This document shows positions 24,201 to 31,883 of a stretch of DNA of 64,000 nt, piece by piece; within the stretch, counting starts at the first letter, position 1; the number at the start of each line of letters is the position of its first letter. The DNA is taken from assembly GCF_022376445.1 (NCBI RefSeq), contig NW_025955128.1, positions 1 to 64,000 of the forward strand. The letters run 5' to 3'. A model generated the notes under the pieces. It saw only the letters and a program-made list of their open reading frames with translations, ran no database searches and had not been told where the DNA came from. This stretch comes from Fomitopsis serialis. Lineage: Eukaryota; Basidiomycota; Agaricomycetes; Polyporales; Fomitopsidaceae. The translations under genes and the position numbers were made by a program.

Positions 24201-26494
24201 CGCTACCGTCTCCACTCCCATTACGGTACGACCTCGCGGTCGTACTCTTCAATTGGCAAAGCGAGACGACGACCGAGCGCCATCCCACAATCTACGTACC
24301 CTGCTCGGTCACGAACGACAGTCGCGACGTAGAGGGTACGTCGAATTCATGGCTCGATATACACGCTACCGGCAAGCACTGGCACAGAGGGTCGAGAAGT
24401 ACAAGTACGCTCTCGGCGGACGTACTTACCTCGACGCCTGCTGCACCCATGCTCGTGTCCGTGCCCACGCTAGCGAGCGTCACGGTGAACGAAGAACCTG
24501 TCGCGCGCAACACCCACGGCTCGTCGGGCCACCGTCTCTTCATCTCCGCCTTCATGATCACTTGTGATCATGGAGATGACATTACGCTCACATCTCGGGA
24601 CGACCTTCAGGCCGTACCGGGACCCGTCATTCGCCACGGCGAAGTCGGGTACGCACAGTGCTCTCAGCAGCCCGAGATCGCCGTCGGGTCTGCTCAATGC
24701 CACCTGGAGGCACCATCCCAAGGTGCCCCGGCCCAAGCGATGAAGCCAGGCATCACCCCGAAGGATGATGCACGCGCCGAGCTCGACACGTCCGTCATCG
24801 AGCTCGCATCCGAGCTGAACGAGTGGTGCGTTGAGTCGACGCATCTCCGCACTCGGGAGGGCATAGGCACACAGTACCATAATAGTACTGTGTACAGCGG
24901 GGACGAACCCGTACGTGTAGATACACCCGTCGCGCGCTCAGAGATGAGCCGCGACACAAAAAATGTATTATTATTATCGGACGACGTGCCTGCCACGACG
25001 AGCAGCCTGCTCGACGCGACGCGCGACGCGCTCAACGCTACAGGCGTTGGGTGTCACGAGCCCGTGGCGAGCGACCCGAGCGCTAGCGCCCACCGCACTA
25101 CACTCGACCGCCACCACCGAACCCTCGTTCTTGACCTCTTCCACTCTCTGGGCAGCCACCTCGAGCGCCCGTCTGGCGAGCCAGACGCGCGCGCCGCCAC
25201 GCGAGTGCGAACTCGCGTTCGCAACTGGCTGGTTGACTTAATGCCAGCCCAGTCAGTGGCAGCCGACGACCTGGTACCTCGCGGTACCAAATCGCCACTT
25301 CCTCCCTCCCCGGCTCCTCACCTCACCACTTTCGGTTCGCGCATTCACTCTGGCGACCGCTACCGCGGCTTTGGCGACATGCTACCCAGCAGCGCGACTC
25401 AGGACTTGAACACCGCGCGTTCAAGCCCAGCGCCGAGCTGCAAGGCCGAGCGGACCACGAGGAACGCGGATAGTGGAGGCTGCAAGGAGATCCCGAAGGA
25501 ACAAGAAGGGTGCGAGGAACGGACGAAGGGTCAGGGGGAGGAAGGGTGCGGGGCGAGTAGAGAAAGCGAGCAGGAAGGCTCGCAAAATACAGGTACGCCC
25601 TTACTGGACGTACTCAACTCGCCTCCGCCTGTGTCAGTGCCCGCGCCAGCGTGCGTGTCGACGAACATGGAGTTCGTCGTGCGCACTACGGACCATGAAG
25701 ATGGCACCTCCGCCCCCAGGGACGACTGCGAAGTCGTACCCAATGTCCCGCACGGCAGTGCATCCGTGCTGCGGGACGACCTCGCGGTCGTCCCACTCAT
25801 CTCGCAATACGACATGGCGGACGTGCAGTACTGCACGTCCGACGTGCCTCACCATCCCACGACCGGATGTCGAGTAGCGGGTACGCCCCAGATGGACGTA
25901 CCCACCTCGACACTTCATCCCTTGCCCGCGCCCATACCAACAAGCGTAGCGACGAACGTGAAGTTCGTCGTACGCATGGCTGGCCAAGAGGACGGCATGT
26001 TCACGCTGCCGGACGACCTATTGGTCGTGCTTTCCGATACGCAAGGCCGCGCGCCAGTATTAGAGGACGACCGCGAGGTCGTACATTTCAATGCGCAAGG
26101 CGGCATGATGGATCAGCAGCGATGCAGGTCAGAGATGCCCCATCCAGCGTCGACCGTCCGTTGTGCAGCGCGTACGTCTAGCCTGCCGCTAGACGTACAC
26201 GGGGCTTATGACCACCCCTCGTCGATTGCCCCTGACTTCTTGTCTGGCAGCTATATCGCTCGTCCACCCACAACGCAACACGGCCTGCACGTCCTCACGG
26301 AAGTGCAGGCCCTGACTGGCCCAGTGCAGCTGAACCTCCTTTGGTTCAGCTGGCAGAGTCGTGGGTTCACCTCGACGACAGATCCAGCAGCCCCCAATCG
26401 CGCGCGGCCGCATTCCGGGAAGACTTGTACTCCCAACCGGAAGTGCGAGCCCCCGGTAGCGTCAAGACAGCTGAACACCTCGCTGTTCAACTGA
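21287..26494 (+). CDS. giant repeat protein of the LTR element (ORF1, 1735 aa)
   Basis: A single uninterrupted frame starts MAGSTTHSPKHSRSTREAHR. The N-terminal ~90 residues look helical and charged (KVDGILDSFAKFLK, MKHLDDAITSFRRSV). The rest is acidic, Pro/Ser/Thr-rich and repetitive. A short motif close to VVRTAGHEDGMYVLRDDLxVVP recurs more than ten times. Larger blocks recur as two long units in ORF1: SEMSRDSK/SEMSRDTK and EGIGTRPY/EGIGTQYH mark the same place in each. A third unit continues in ORF2. No enzymatic or Gag motif is recognised. At the DNA level nearly every motif copy is a perfect inverted repeat, so some of the amino-acid repetition may reflect selection on, or a mutational origin of, nucleic-acid structure. 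Whether the protein is made is unknown. Confidence 0.75.
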   Translation: MAGSTTHSPKHSRSTREAHRAKVDAKVDGILDSFAKFLKSIPVETRATPDRRFRTLDDSMKHLDDAITSFRRSVEQDNESRRHRRTTCRTELSDPENSSGALAEQAPSDREVERTAHAELFEPKVEPIQSCQENPTPPVLTEPQELESSPTSGARTEIDSAAAVEPVSEPKGPRPEQIEPDIETAQRCPETPSPIAPSELTKLGTTLKSGARARFDDAAVAETEPKPQLSDKATRPYAREGIGTRPYVASPDVGELLLVDPHVACSEMSRDSKYMIAPDDVPDAASIELDTQRVERHAPAPRASTPRVSAGSAPHNANRHFDLHSGSHRPRATAFQPGLHFPTEVRAADCPWTVVPFAVQLKDRPVSIDCHLAVDTPFGDDYSRAAATQEDLHFLPEVQDFGLSKTVEPHSVSLARLDRSPEQVDCAQPQDRHERPSGGPDAHAVPMDVQTCVRGSGWPAELLTVQLAAPNDLAPHGARPRSTSYMTTILDSRNLASDSRSSVLDPGTICSTLEGSGDTQQSRAAQDSYDARASPAPSNKVEKNVQNGERTGTREMRKREEGEGCGASKKNEHRGSMDAGTPVLSVSHSPPPPSPMPTPAHVSTTTEVVVRVAGHGDGMYALRDDLMVVPIAPVVLRDDLMVVPPPSQSDTVDVQSRISDTSRPLLTDQHTVPTSEGTSSMDVPVSIPPSPMPAPAGVSTNEKSVVRTAGHEDGMYVLRDDLRVVPPAPRGGMPVTRDDLAVVPSIPLGGTADAQHCTSEVPHRAFTSRRVANSKLDGMSILDVPSPSPVLSLVPEPVCMSTNEKAVVRTTGHGNGRYTLRDNLAVVPSTSQDDTADARCCVPALSRPVMTDPHEGSISEEVVVRAAGHEDGTFVLRDDLMVIPATSRGSTLAIRDDLAVVPSNLQGDTADAQRCTSDVSQTAFISCRVAGSKLEACVSTNTEIVVRTAGHEHNTIMPQNDLEVVPERSSSSLPSPLPLRYDLAVVLFNWQSETTTERHPTIYVPCSVTNDSRDVEGTSNSWLDIHATGKHWHRGSRSTSTLSADVLTSTPAAPMLVSVPTLASVTVNEEPVARNTHGSSGHRLFISAFMITCDHGDDITLTSRDDLQAVPGPVIRHGEVGYAQCSQQPEIAVGSAQCHLEAPSQGAPAQAMKPGITPKDDARAELDTSVIELASELNEWCVESTHLRTREGIGTQYHNSTVYSGDEPVRVDTPVARSEMSRDTKNVLLLSDDVPATTSSLLDATRDALNATGVGCHEPVASDPSASAHRTTLDRHHRTLVLDLFHSLGSHLERPSGEPDARAATRVRTRVRNWLVDLMPAQSVAADDLVPRGTKSPLPPSPAPHLTTFGSRIHSGDRYRGFGDMLPSSATQDLNTARSSPAPSCKAERTTRNADSGGCKEIPKEQEGCEERTKGQGEEGCGASRESEQEGSQNTGTPLLDVLNSPPPVSVPAPACVSTNMEFVVRTTDHEDGTSAPRDDCEVVPNVPHGSASVLRDDLAVVPLISQYDMADVQYCTSDVPHHPTTGCRVAGTPQMDVPTSTLHPLPAPIPTSVATNVKFVVRMAGQEDGMFTLPDDLLVVLSDTQGRAPVLEDDREVVHFNAQGGMMDQQRCRSEMPHPASTVRCAARTSSLPLDVHGAYDHPSSIAPDFLSGSYIARPPTTQHGLHVLTEVQALTGPVQLNLLWFSWQSRGFTSTTDPAAPNRARPHSGKTCTPNRKCEPPVASRQLNTSLFN
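23157..26082 (+). repeat. recurrent ACGACC-N4-GGTCGT inverted repeats
   Basis: Perfect copies of ACGACC, four-base loop, GGTCGT start at 23157, 23199, 23445, 23499, 23973, 24165, 24228, 25776, 26013 and 26067. The loop varies (TAAT, TTAT, TAAG, TCGC, TTGA, TATT, GCGA). A copy at 25722-25737 has both arms changed (ACGACT...AGTCGT), so pairing is kept. The stem grows to 9 bp at 25773-25794. Each encodes DDLxVV or a variant. Confidence 0.9.
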
Positions 26495-27486
26495 CAGGCC
26501 CGCAATACGACCTTGACCTGCTCGACGAAGTGTTGGACCTCAATCCCGACTTGTTGAGCAGTCACCACCGTCTTCGCGACCCCGGCGCCTCTGCGAGTGC
26601 GCAGCCCGACGCTTGCGTAGCCCCAACGAACACGCGAGTTCGGGATTGCGAGGCGACTACTGCACTACCGACAGTGCAGCAGCCGGCGCTTACGGACTCC
26701 GACCGACCAGAACGGCTGTCCGACCGTCAACCCGACGAGAACTTCACAGTTCTCATCGAGGGTTCGATCCTAGGGACCCCTACCAAACTCCCCATCACCT
26801 CCTTCGCGGCCCCCGACATCGGTGGCGACTACGAGAGGCGTCACGAGTCGGAGCTCGTGCACGCACCCCGAAGATCGAGTGCAGGACGGACGGAGGATCA
26901 GGGCGGGGTCGAGGTGGAGGTGGAGGAGATTGCAGAGGCAGGAGAGGCAGAGGAGGAAGGTCAGACAGAAGGAAGAGAGGGGGAAGGGCACGGCGTAGGC
27001 AAGGAAGACAAGCTTCCGTGCTCGGAAGACAAAAGTACGCCCGTACTGGACGTACCTCCCCCGCTTATATCGCCACCCCTTACACCGTCATCACCACTAT
27101 CGACGGCCACGACAACCACACTGGTTGTCGTGGCAATCACCGTGCACAATGGTGGTACGGGCAGACCACGGGGCGACCTACAGGTTGCTCCCGGCACGGC
27201 TAGGCATTGCGGTACGATCGGCGAGCGAGTCTGCTCGTCCGATGTATCCGACATCTTCACAGCTCACGCGCAGACGACGAGTTCCTCGCTCGACATCTAC
27301 GCTGAGGTGCTTAGCAGTGGATCAAACAACGAGTACCTCAAGGTACTCGCTGCGCATTCACCACCTCCTATCCCACTACCACCACCTGTGACGATCACGA
27401 CAATCAACGTGGTTGTCGTGGCAGTCACCACGTATGACGGTGGTACCAATGGCCTATGGATGTATTACGAGCTGCACCCGGCATGA
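26341..27486 (+). CDS. second ORF of the LTR element (ORF2, -1 frame, 381 codons)
   Basis: This frame overlaps the end of ORF1 by about 150 nt and lies in the -1 frame relative to it. Its start, SRAAAFREDLYSQPEV, matches SRAAATQEDLHFLPEV in ORF1, so it is the frame-shifted continuation (third unit) of the same repeat protein. A Glu/Gly-rich low-complexity part follows, then STPVLDVPPPL, equivalent to GTPLLDVLNSPPP in ORF1. The frame change falls on a 10-bp hairpin at 26327-26352. Either a disabling indel or translational frameshifting would explain it. After 27486 the frame breaks again (pieces at 27563-27904). Confidence 0.5.
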   Translation: MVQLAESWVHLDDRSSSPQSRAAAFREDLYSQPEVRAPGSVKTAEHLAVQLTGPQYDLDLLDEVLDLNPDLLSSHHRLRDPGASASAQPDACVAPTNTRVRDCEATTALPTVQQPALTDSDRPERLSDRQPDENFTVLIEGSILGTPTKLPITSFAAPDIGGDYERRHESELVHAPRRSSAGRTEDQGGVEVEVEEIAEAGEAEEEGQTEGREGEGHGVGKEDKLPCSEDKSTPVLDVPPPLISPPLTPSSPLSTATTTTLVVVAITVHNGGTGRPRGDLQVAPGTARHCGTIGERVCSSDVSDIFTAHAQTTSSSLDIYAEVLSSGSNNEYLKVLAAHSPPPIPLPPPVTITTINVVVVAVTTYDGGTNGLWMYYELHPA

Positions 27487-28053
27487 CGATGCATCGCGGT
27501 ACAATCGGTGAGCTTATTGCTCGACCGATGTATCTGATCGTTCTGCAGCCCACGCGCAGACGTTGGGCTTCCCCGTCGACGTCCACGATGAGGAAGTTGA
27601 CGGTGATTCGAGAAGCGAGTACCTCGTGGTACTCGTGCCAGTATCATTACCCTGCATTCCGATACCACCACCGATTGGTCACATCCAGTATGGTCGCGCA
27701 TCGACTCAGGGAGTGCTGAGCTCGCTGGCGAATGCGAGTACATTACAGCTCGGGTTGCGACCACCCTCACTGGTCCCATCACCATCATCCATGATGTATC
27801 TGGAGAATTCACAGTTCTCCGACCTGGGTTGCTATCATCATTCCGGGCTGCATAACTCCATTGAGTTATGTATGACGAGAGTGGACGGCCATGCTGCTCA
27901 CTGACACGAAGTAGCTTGTCGTTGTCTACAGTATGGCACCACCTCGGTCTGGCCTATTGCTACCACCGTTGTGTGGTAGCATGTACTTTCCTTTTCATTT
28001 CATTTCCTCTTTCTTTGTTTCTCTGGTTATCTCTGGGACCCGTGGTCGTGTCC

Positions 28054-28065
28054 AGTGGGGGAGGG
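28054..28065 (+). other. polypurine tract
   Basis: AGTGGGGGAGGG, purine except for one T, abuts the 3' LTR. This is the expected site for plus-strand priming in LTR retrotransposons and fixes the element's orientation as plus. Confidence 0.85.
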
Positions 28066-28268
28066 TGTAACGGATATTCCCGTTACGGTATATCTTATCT
28101 CGTATGATTGTTCTTGTTTGTTCGAGGGCTCGTATGGCACGCCAGCGCACCTATGAGACCTCAGTCCTTTACCATCCTCATCGCCCCATGTATGCTACGT
28201 GTAGACAGTCCCTCTGAATAGAGACTGGGTACAGCGCATACCGGGCCCGAGGATTAAGGGACGCTACA
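28066..28268 (+). repeat. 3' LTR, 203 bp
   Basis: Reads identically to the 5' LTR and ends GCTACA, followed directly by the second GGGGA target-site copy (28269-28273). Confidence 0.95.
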
Positions 28269-29218
28269 GGGGAACTCCTGCTCTTGTATGAGCAGTTGAG
28301 TGAACCTCACCGTTTTCACGAGATGCCGACCCTCCGGGCTCCAACATTCTACCCCACGAAGGCTTGAAGATGCTTAGCACCATTAAGTATCAGCGATGTG
28401 TGCCGCCTAGAGCCCGATGAACGCTGTACGCGCGATGGTCCCTTCGATGTTGTACCGAAGACATCAAAGGGCTGACAACCGATTCTCGATAATAGGCCCT
28501 GCTGTCCCCGTTTTGCAAAAACATGGTCGACGAATCACTCGCGTGTGACCTACCCCGCCGTAGCCGTGCGTGCAGGAACTGCACAGGTGGGTCTGATGCG
28601 ACCAGAGCAGTTCACATCTCCTGACGCCTCAGATCCATGCCCGCGACCAACGTACGCACCGCGTCTGACCTCGCATGCTCAATTTGCCTCGAGCGGACGG
28701 ACGAACCGGCGGGCGGGCGAATGAACAGACGGATGAGTGAGCGGATGTACGGACGGACGAGTTTGCGGGCGAGTTGGTTCTTTGCGAACGCACGACCTCT
28801 ACGGGACGAATTGGCGTCGCGAGTTGTGCGCCCTTGACTGTCTTCTCGCCGACCACACCAAGGATATCTCCGTCAAAAGTGGGAGCCCGAGCAACTAATC
28901 GTCACGATCTGGCACGGCTCGGCGCTCGAATCCGCCTTCTCTGCCGTCGTCGTCGAAGACTCCTCGCTTTGCTGGACCGTTGCCGGAGACCCCCAGTGGT
29001 GACATCGGCGAGCGAACATCTGCGCCTTCTTGGTCGCAATGAACGCCTGGCCGGACTCCACCCCCCTCCCCCGCTGCGAATGCAGATAAAGGGCGTTGAT
29101 ACGTGCGAGGACGTCGACGCTTTCCAATGAAACGGAGGCTGTCGCCATCCACTTCTACGTCAAGATATTCGATCGCGAGCCGCCGCTCAGCAGACAATGC
29201 AAGCCTGTGCCACATGAG

Positions 29219-29226
29219 TATATAAA
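29219..29226 (+). promoter_or_regulatory. TATA box
   Basis: TATATAAA, 41 nt upstream of the ATG at 29267; also present in copy B (40160-40167). Confidence 0.7.
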
Positions 29227-29266
29227 GCGAAGGCGAAGTCGACCAACGTGCAGTCAAGCAAGCCCC

Positions 29267-29966
29267 ATGTCCTCCCCTTCTCCCTCGTTCAGCACCCTCT
29301 CCGATAATGTCGTCGTCGTCCGCTCTGGGAGGCGCCCCGACAAGTAAGTTGGTTGCCCTTCCCTCATAAATTATAGCGCTGAGCATCAGTTGACAGAGGG
29401 ATATTCGTCTTCTATGTGGCGGATTACCGAATAGGAGGGGTCGTAACTATAGACGGCGCTCGCATCATGAGGCCTGGACGCCTCGTCTTCATCCCTCTCC
29501 CTGGCGGTCGTTGTGAGCCTGCCCTTCCGATTCTTTGCTGTCGATCCGCCACTGACGGCTACCTCCCGCAGATGCCTTCTTCTGCTGCGGGCCTCGCGAG
29601 GTGCGAGGAAGGCCGATCGGCTCATGGAACGTTCAAATCGTTGTCCAAGAGGTGAGCGCGCAGCCGGTTCAATGGCTCAGTCACTAAGTTGTTGTGTTAT
29701 AGCCCACATTGACCGTTTATTGGTACGATGAAGTGGCGGACAGGGTCTACTCGGTGACCATGTACGACGACGAGAGTTTCCGTACGCTTATGTACCACTG
29801 CTTCGGAGGGAGTGGCGACGGCGCTATCTCGCAGGGCGTTGTTAGCTCGCAGAGCACCAGGCCGTCCTGGCGCCACGCCTGTGGCGTCATCGTTGCATAC
29901 CTCGTCGCTCTTTATCTCTCCTACAAGGCTACTGCTGCTTATGTCTCGTTCACGAAGTACATGTAG
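29267..29966 (+). CDS. small membrane-protein gene, copy A, 178 aa
   Basis: Four exons (29267-29343, 29397-29512, 29572-29651, 29703-29966) join in phase across GT-AG introns of 51-59 nt to give 178 aa starting MSSPSPSFSTLSDNVVVV. The N-terminal half looks beta-rich (IFVFYVADYRIGGVV, GRLVFIPLPGG). The C-terminus has a hydrophobic stretch (ACGVIVAYLVALYLSYKA) followed by a short charged tail, which suggests a tail-anchored or single-pass membrane protein. Copy B (40208-40901) keeps all exons, splice sites and frame; its difference in exon 2 is an in-frame 6-nt deletion, so both copies look functional. I recognise no family. Confidence 0.75.
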
Positions 29967-30470
29967 ATGATCACCGTTTCCTGGATCTTCGAGGTCTTAG
30001 TTCAATTGTTTTCATTTTCCCTCCCCTCCTTTCCTTTCCGTTCCCTTCTCTTCCGTTCCTCCCCTTCCTTTCCGTTCCCTCCGTTCCCTTCCTTCCCCTC
30101 CTCCTCCCCTCCTCTCTTTCCTCTAGCACAATCACCGCATTGCCCATCGAATCACGCCGTAGTAATTTAGAATACAACCCGAGGACCTTCGCTCCTACAC
30201 CTCAGCCATGCCCCTTGTGCCACTGACGCTGCGCTTGCGCGGCCGTGCGCGAGCGACGAACGTGTGCGAGTGCCAGTGGGACGACGGCATGCATATTTCG
30301 AGCATGTTGTCCTCATTGTCGTCGCTGTGACCCAGACAAGCTCGGCCTCCGCTCGCGCGCGTCCTCCGCTCCCATCGCGCGTGCGCGCGTTGATCGGCGA
30401 AGCTCGAAGGCGTGCATGTGGGCGTCTACTGGCGGACGATTTCGATTAGTAGCGACGTACCGATAGCCCC

Positions 30471-31007
30471 GAGGCGACGGAGACCTTCTTCTACCTGCTC
30501 GGCCTCGGCTGCAGTGAATTGTTGGGTGCGTGTGCAGATGCGGTGGGCGAGGCGTGCGGGTGGGTCGCGGAGCGGGTGGTTCGATGGAAGGAGCAGAGCA
30601 GAGCAGGGCGCAGAGGCCGGGGAGGATGGCGGAGGTGAGGTTCAAGGTCCATAGCACGCTGAATAGGTTCAGGAAGGGGTATAGGTGCGTCGGGATGCTC
30701 ATCCGCGATACTAACGAGCAGTACGTGCGTTGCCATAAGATGCTCGATCCGTATCGGTCTGCGTTTGACTCTAGCCATGTCGGCTCGCCTGGTGCGGACG
30801 CGACCTCCGAGCCACCGCCGCATCGATGGTGCATACACATTTGTTTTCACTCGGCGCGCGCTTAGCGTCACTACGTGCGACTGAGAGCGACGCATACATT
30901 GATAGTGAGAGCAGCCTTCTTAACTGAAAGAGACAACATAAAGAGATGTAGATTACAGCGTGTTGTGAACTTGAAAAGGACAAGGCATAGACAGTCTCAT
31001 AACTCGC
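30471..31007. other. no supported gene
   Basis: Open frames on both strands over GC-rich sequence. One minus-strand frame (30840-30313) has a hydrophobic stretch but no splice or homology support. Confidence 0.35.
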
Positions 31008-31883
31008 TCAGTAGTAATCCGAGCCTAGCTCACGCATAGAGCGTGCACGCCGGATTGCCGGCACAGCAGTCGAGAGGTCCAGCGACAAGTGTTCCAGAGC
31101 ATTGACTGTGATGTTTGATCGCTGTTCCCCATTGATGTTCCCTTCAACTAAGAAGCGTATGCCCCAAGCACGCTGAGATCCTCGGTGCGTCAGTATGTTG
31201 TACACAGCATTGAATTTAATTTTACCCACCCTTTCGAAGACCTGGACAACGTGAATAGTAGTCGTAGTATGGGCAAAGTAGCCAAGGTTGATGCGCATGA
31301 AGTCTAAGGGTATATAACGTTAGGACAGACAGTATTGAGCCAAGGAGACTTCACTTACCGGACAAATTGTGTCGGAGGTGGCGCCTCCATTCGCGGCTCA
31401 ACTGCCCCGCCCGAGGGGGTCCGGGCTCTCTGTACACGTGAGGGTGCGTCATGGCGGTCGCTTGCGCGAGGACAGCACTGTTCTGGCTCGCCGACATAAG
31501 CTCTCTGCCCAAGAAGATCACTCGAGGGCACTCACCCATTCGTGACGTTCATAGGGACGATCAGCGACATTCCAATCGATCTCAACGCGATCTTCGACAA
31601 TGTCCAGCCACTCGAGGGCATAAGTGAAATAGTTACAGAGCAACCGGATGCGGTGCTGCCGTAATTGTCAATGAGTATTCAAGACTCTGTTGAGCATGAA
31701 TGAATTGAATCAGTGGCTCACCAGCACCCCAATGACCTGGCAATAGGTGACATGTGCCGGGATTCCAGTAATGTCGACAGGGGATAAAGTCACAAGCAGG
31801 GAGGCTGCAGAACTGATGTTTTCCAGTTCATCATCGGATAAGTAACGCGGGTTGGTGAGCTGGAGCCATCGGGGAGTGGCCAT
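31008..31883 (-). CDS. possible hypothetical gene
   Basis: Exon 1, 31883-31722 (MATPRWLQLTNPRYLSDDEL), joins in phase 0 to exon 2, 31655-31536 (HRIRLLCNYFTYALEWLDIV). A later exon of the form LSREWRRHLRHNLS joins in phase to the last exon, which contains FMRINLGYFAHTTTTIHVV and ends at 31008. The junction between 31535 and about 31420 is uncertain: no acceptor is fully convincing, so the gene may be decayed. No domain is recognised. Confidence 0.4.

Larger units (their letters stand above)
20963..28268 (+). mobile_element. complete 7.3-kb LTR element without recognisable gag-pol
   Basis: Directly visible: two 203-bp direct repeats (20963-21165, 28066-28268) that read as identical and have TG...CA ends; 5-bp GGGGA duplications at 20958-20962 and 28269-28273; a purine tract just before the 3' LTR. 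The empty site is preserved in the paralogous segment at 39269-39273, with a single GGGGA. Inside there is a 1735-codon repeat-rich ORF and then a 381-codon ORF in the -1 frame. No CCHC knuckle, protease, reverse transcriptase (YXDD), RNase H or integrase motif is seen in any frame. By established classification this is a non-autonomous (LARD-like) LTR retrotransposon, presumably mobilised in trans. The identical LTRs imply recent insertion. Confidence 0.92.
28269..30470 (+). repeat. duplicated segment, copy A (right arm)
   Basis: Matches 39274-41330 with a few percent divergence and small indels, including a pyrimidine-rich expansion at 30010-30125 that is shorter in copy B. It contains an intact spliced gene (29267-29966). 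The sub-block 28703-29207 is identical to 39644-40148. Confidence 0.9.

Noticed and set aside
21495..25987. Several 100-190-codon ORFs on the minus strand inside the LTR element
   Set aside because: Shadow frames of the repetitive plus-strand ORF; the inverted repeats make the antisense translation look repetitive too.
28873..29148. 91-codon minus-strand ORF, identical in both duplicates
   Set aside because: It lies wholly in the identical tract, so its conservation says nothing about coding; no splice or motif support.
30010..30125. Pyrimidine-rich tract as a possible polypyrimidine regulatory element
   Set aside because: Simple-sequence expansion after the gene, much shorter in copy B; no sign of function.
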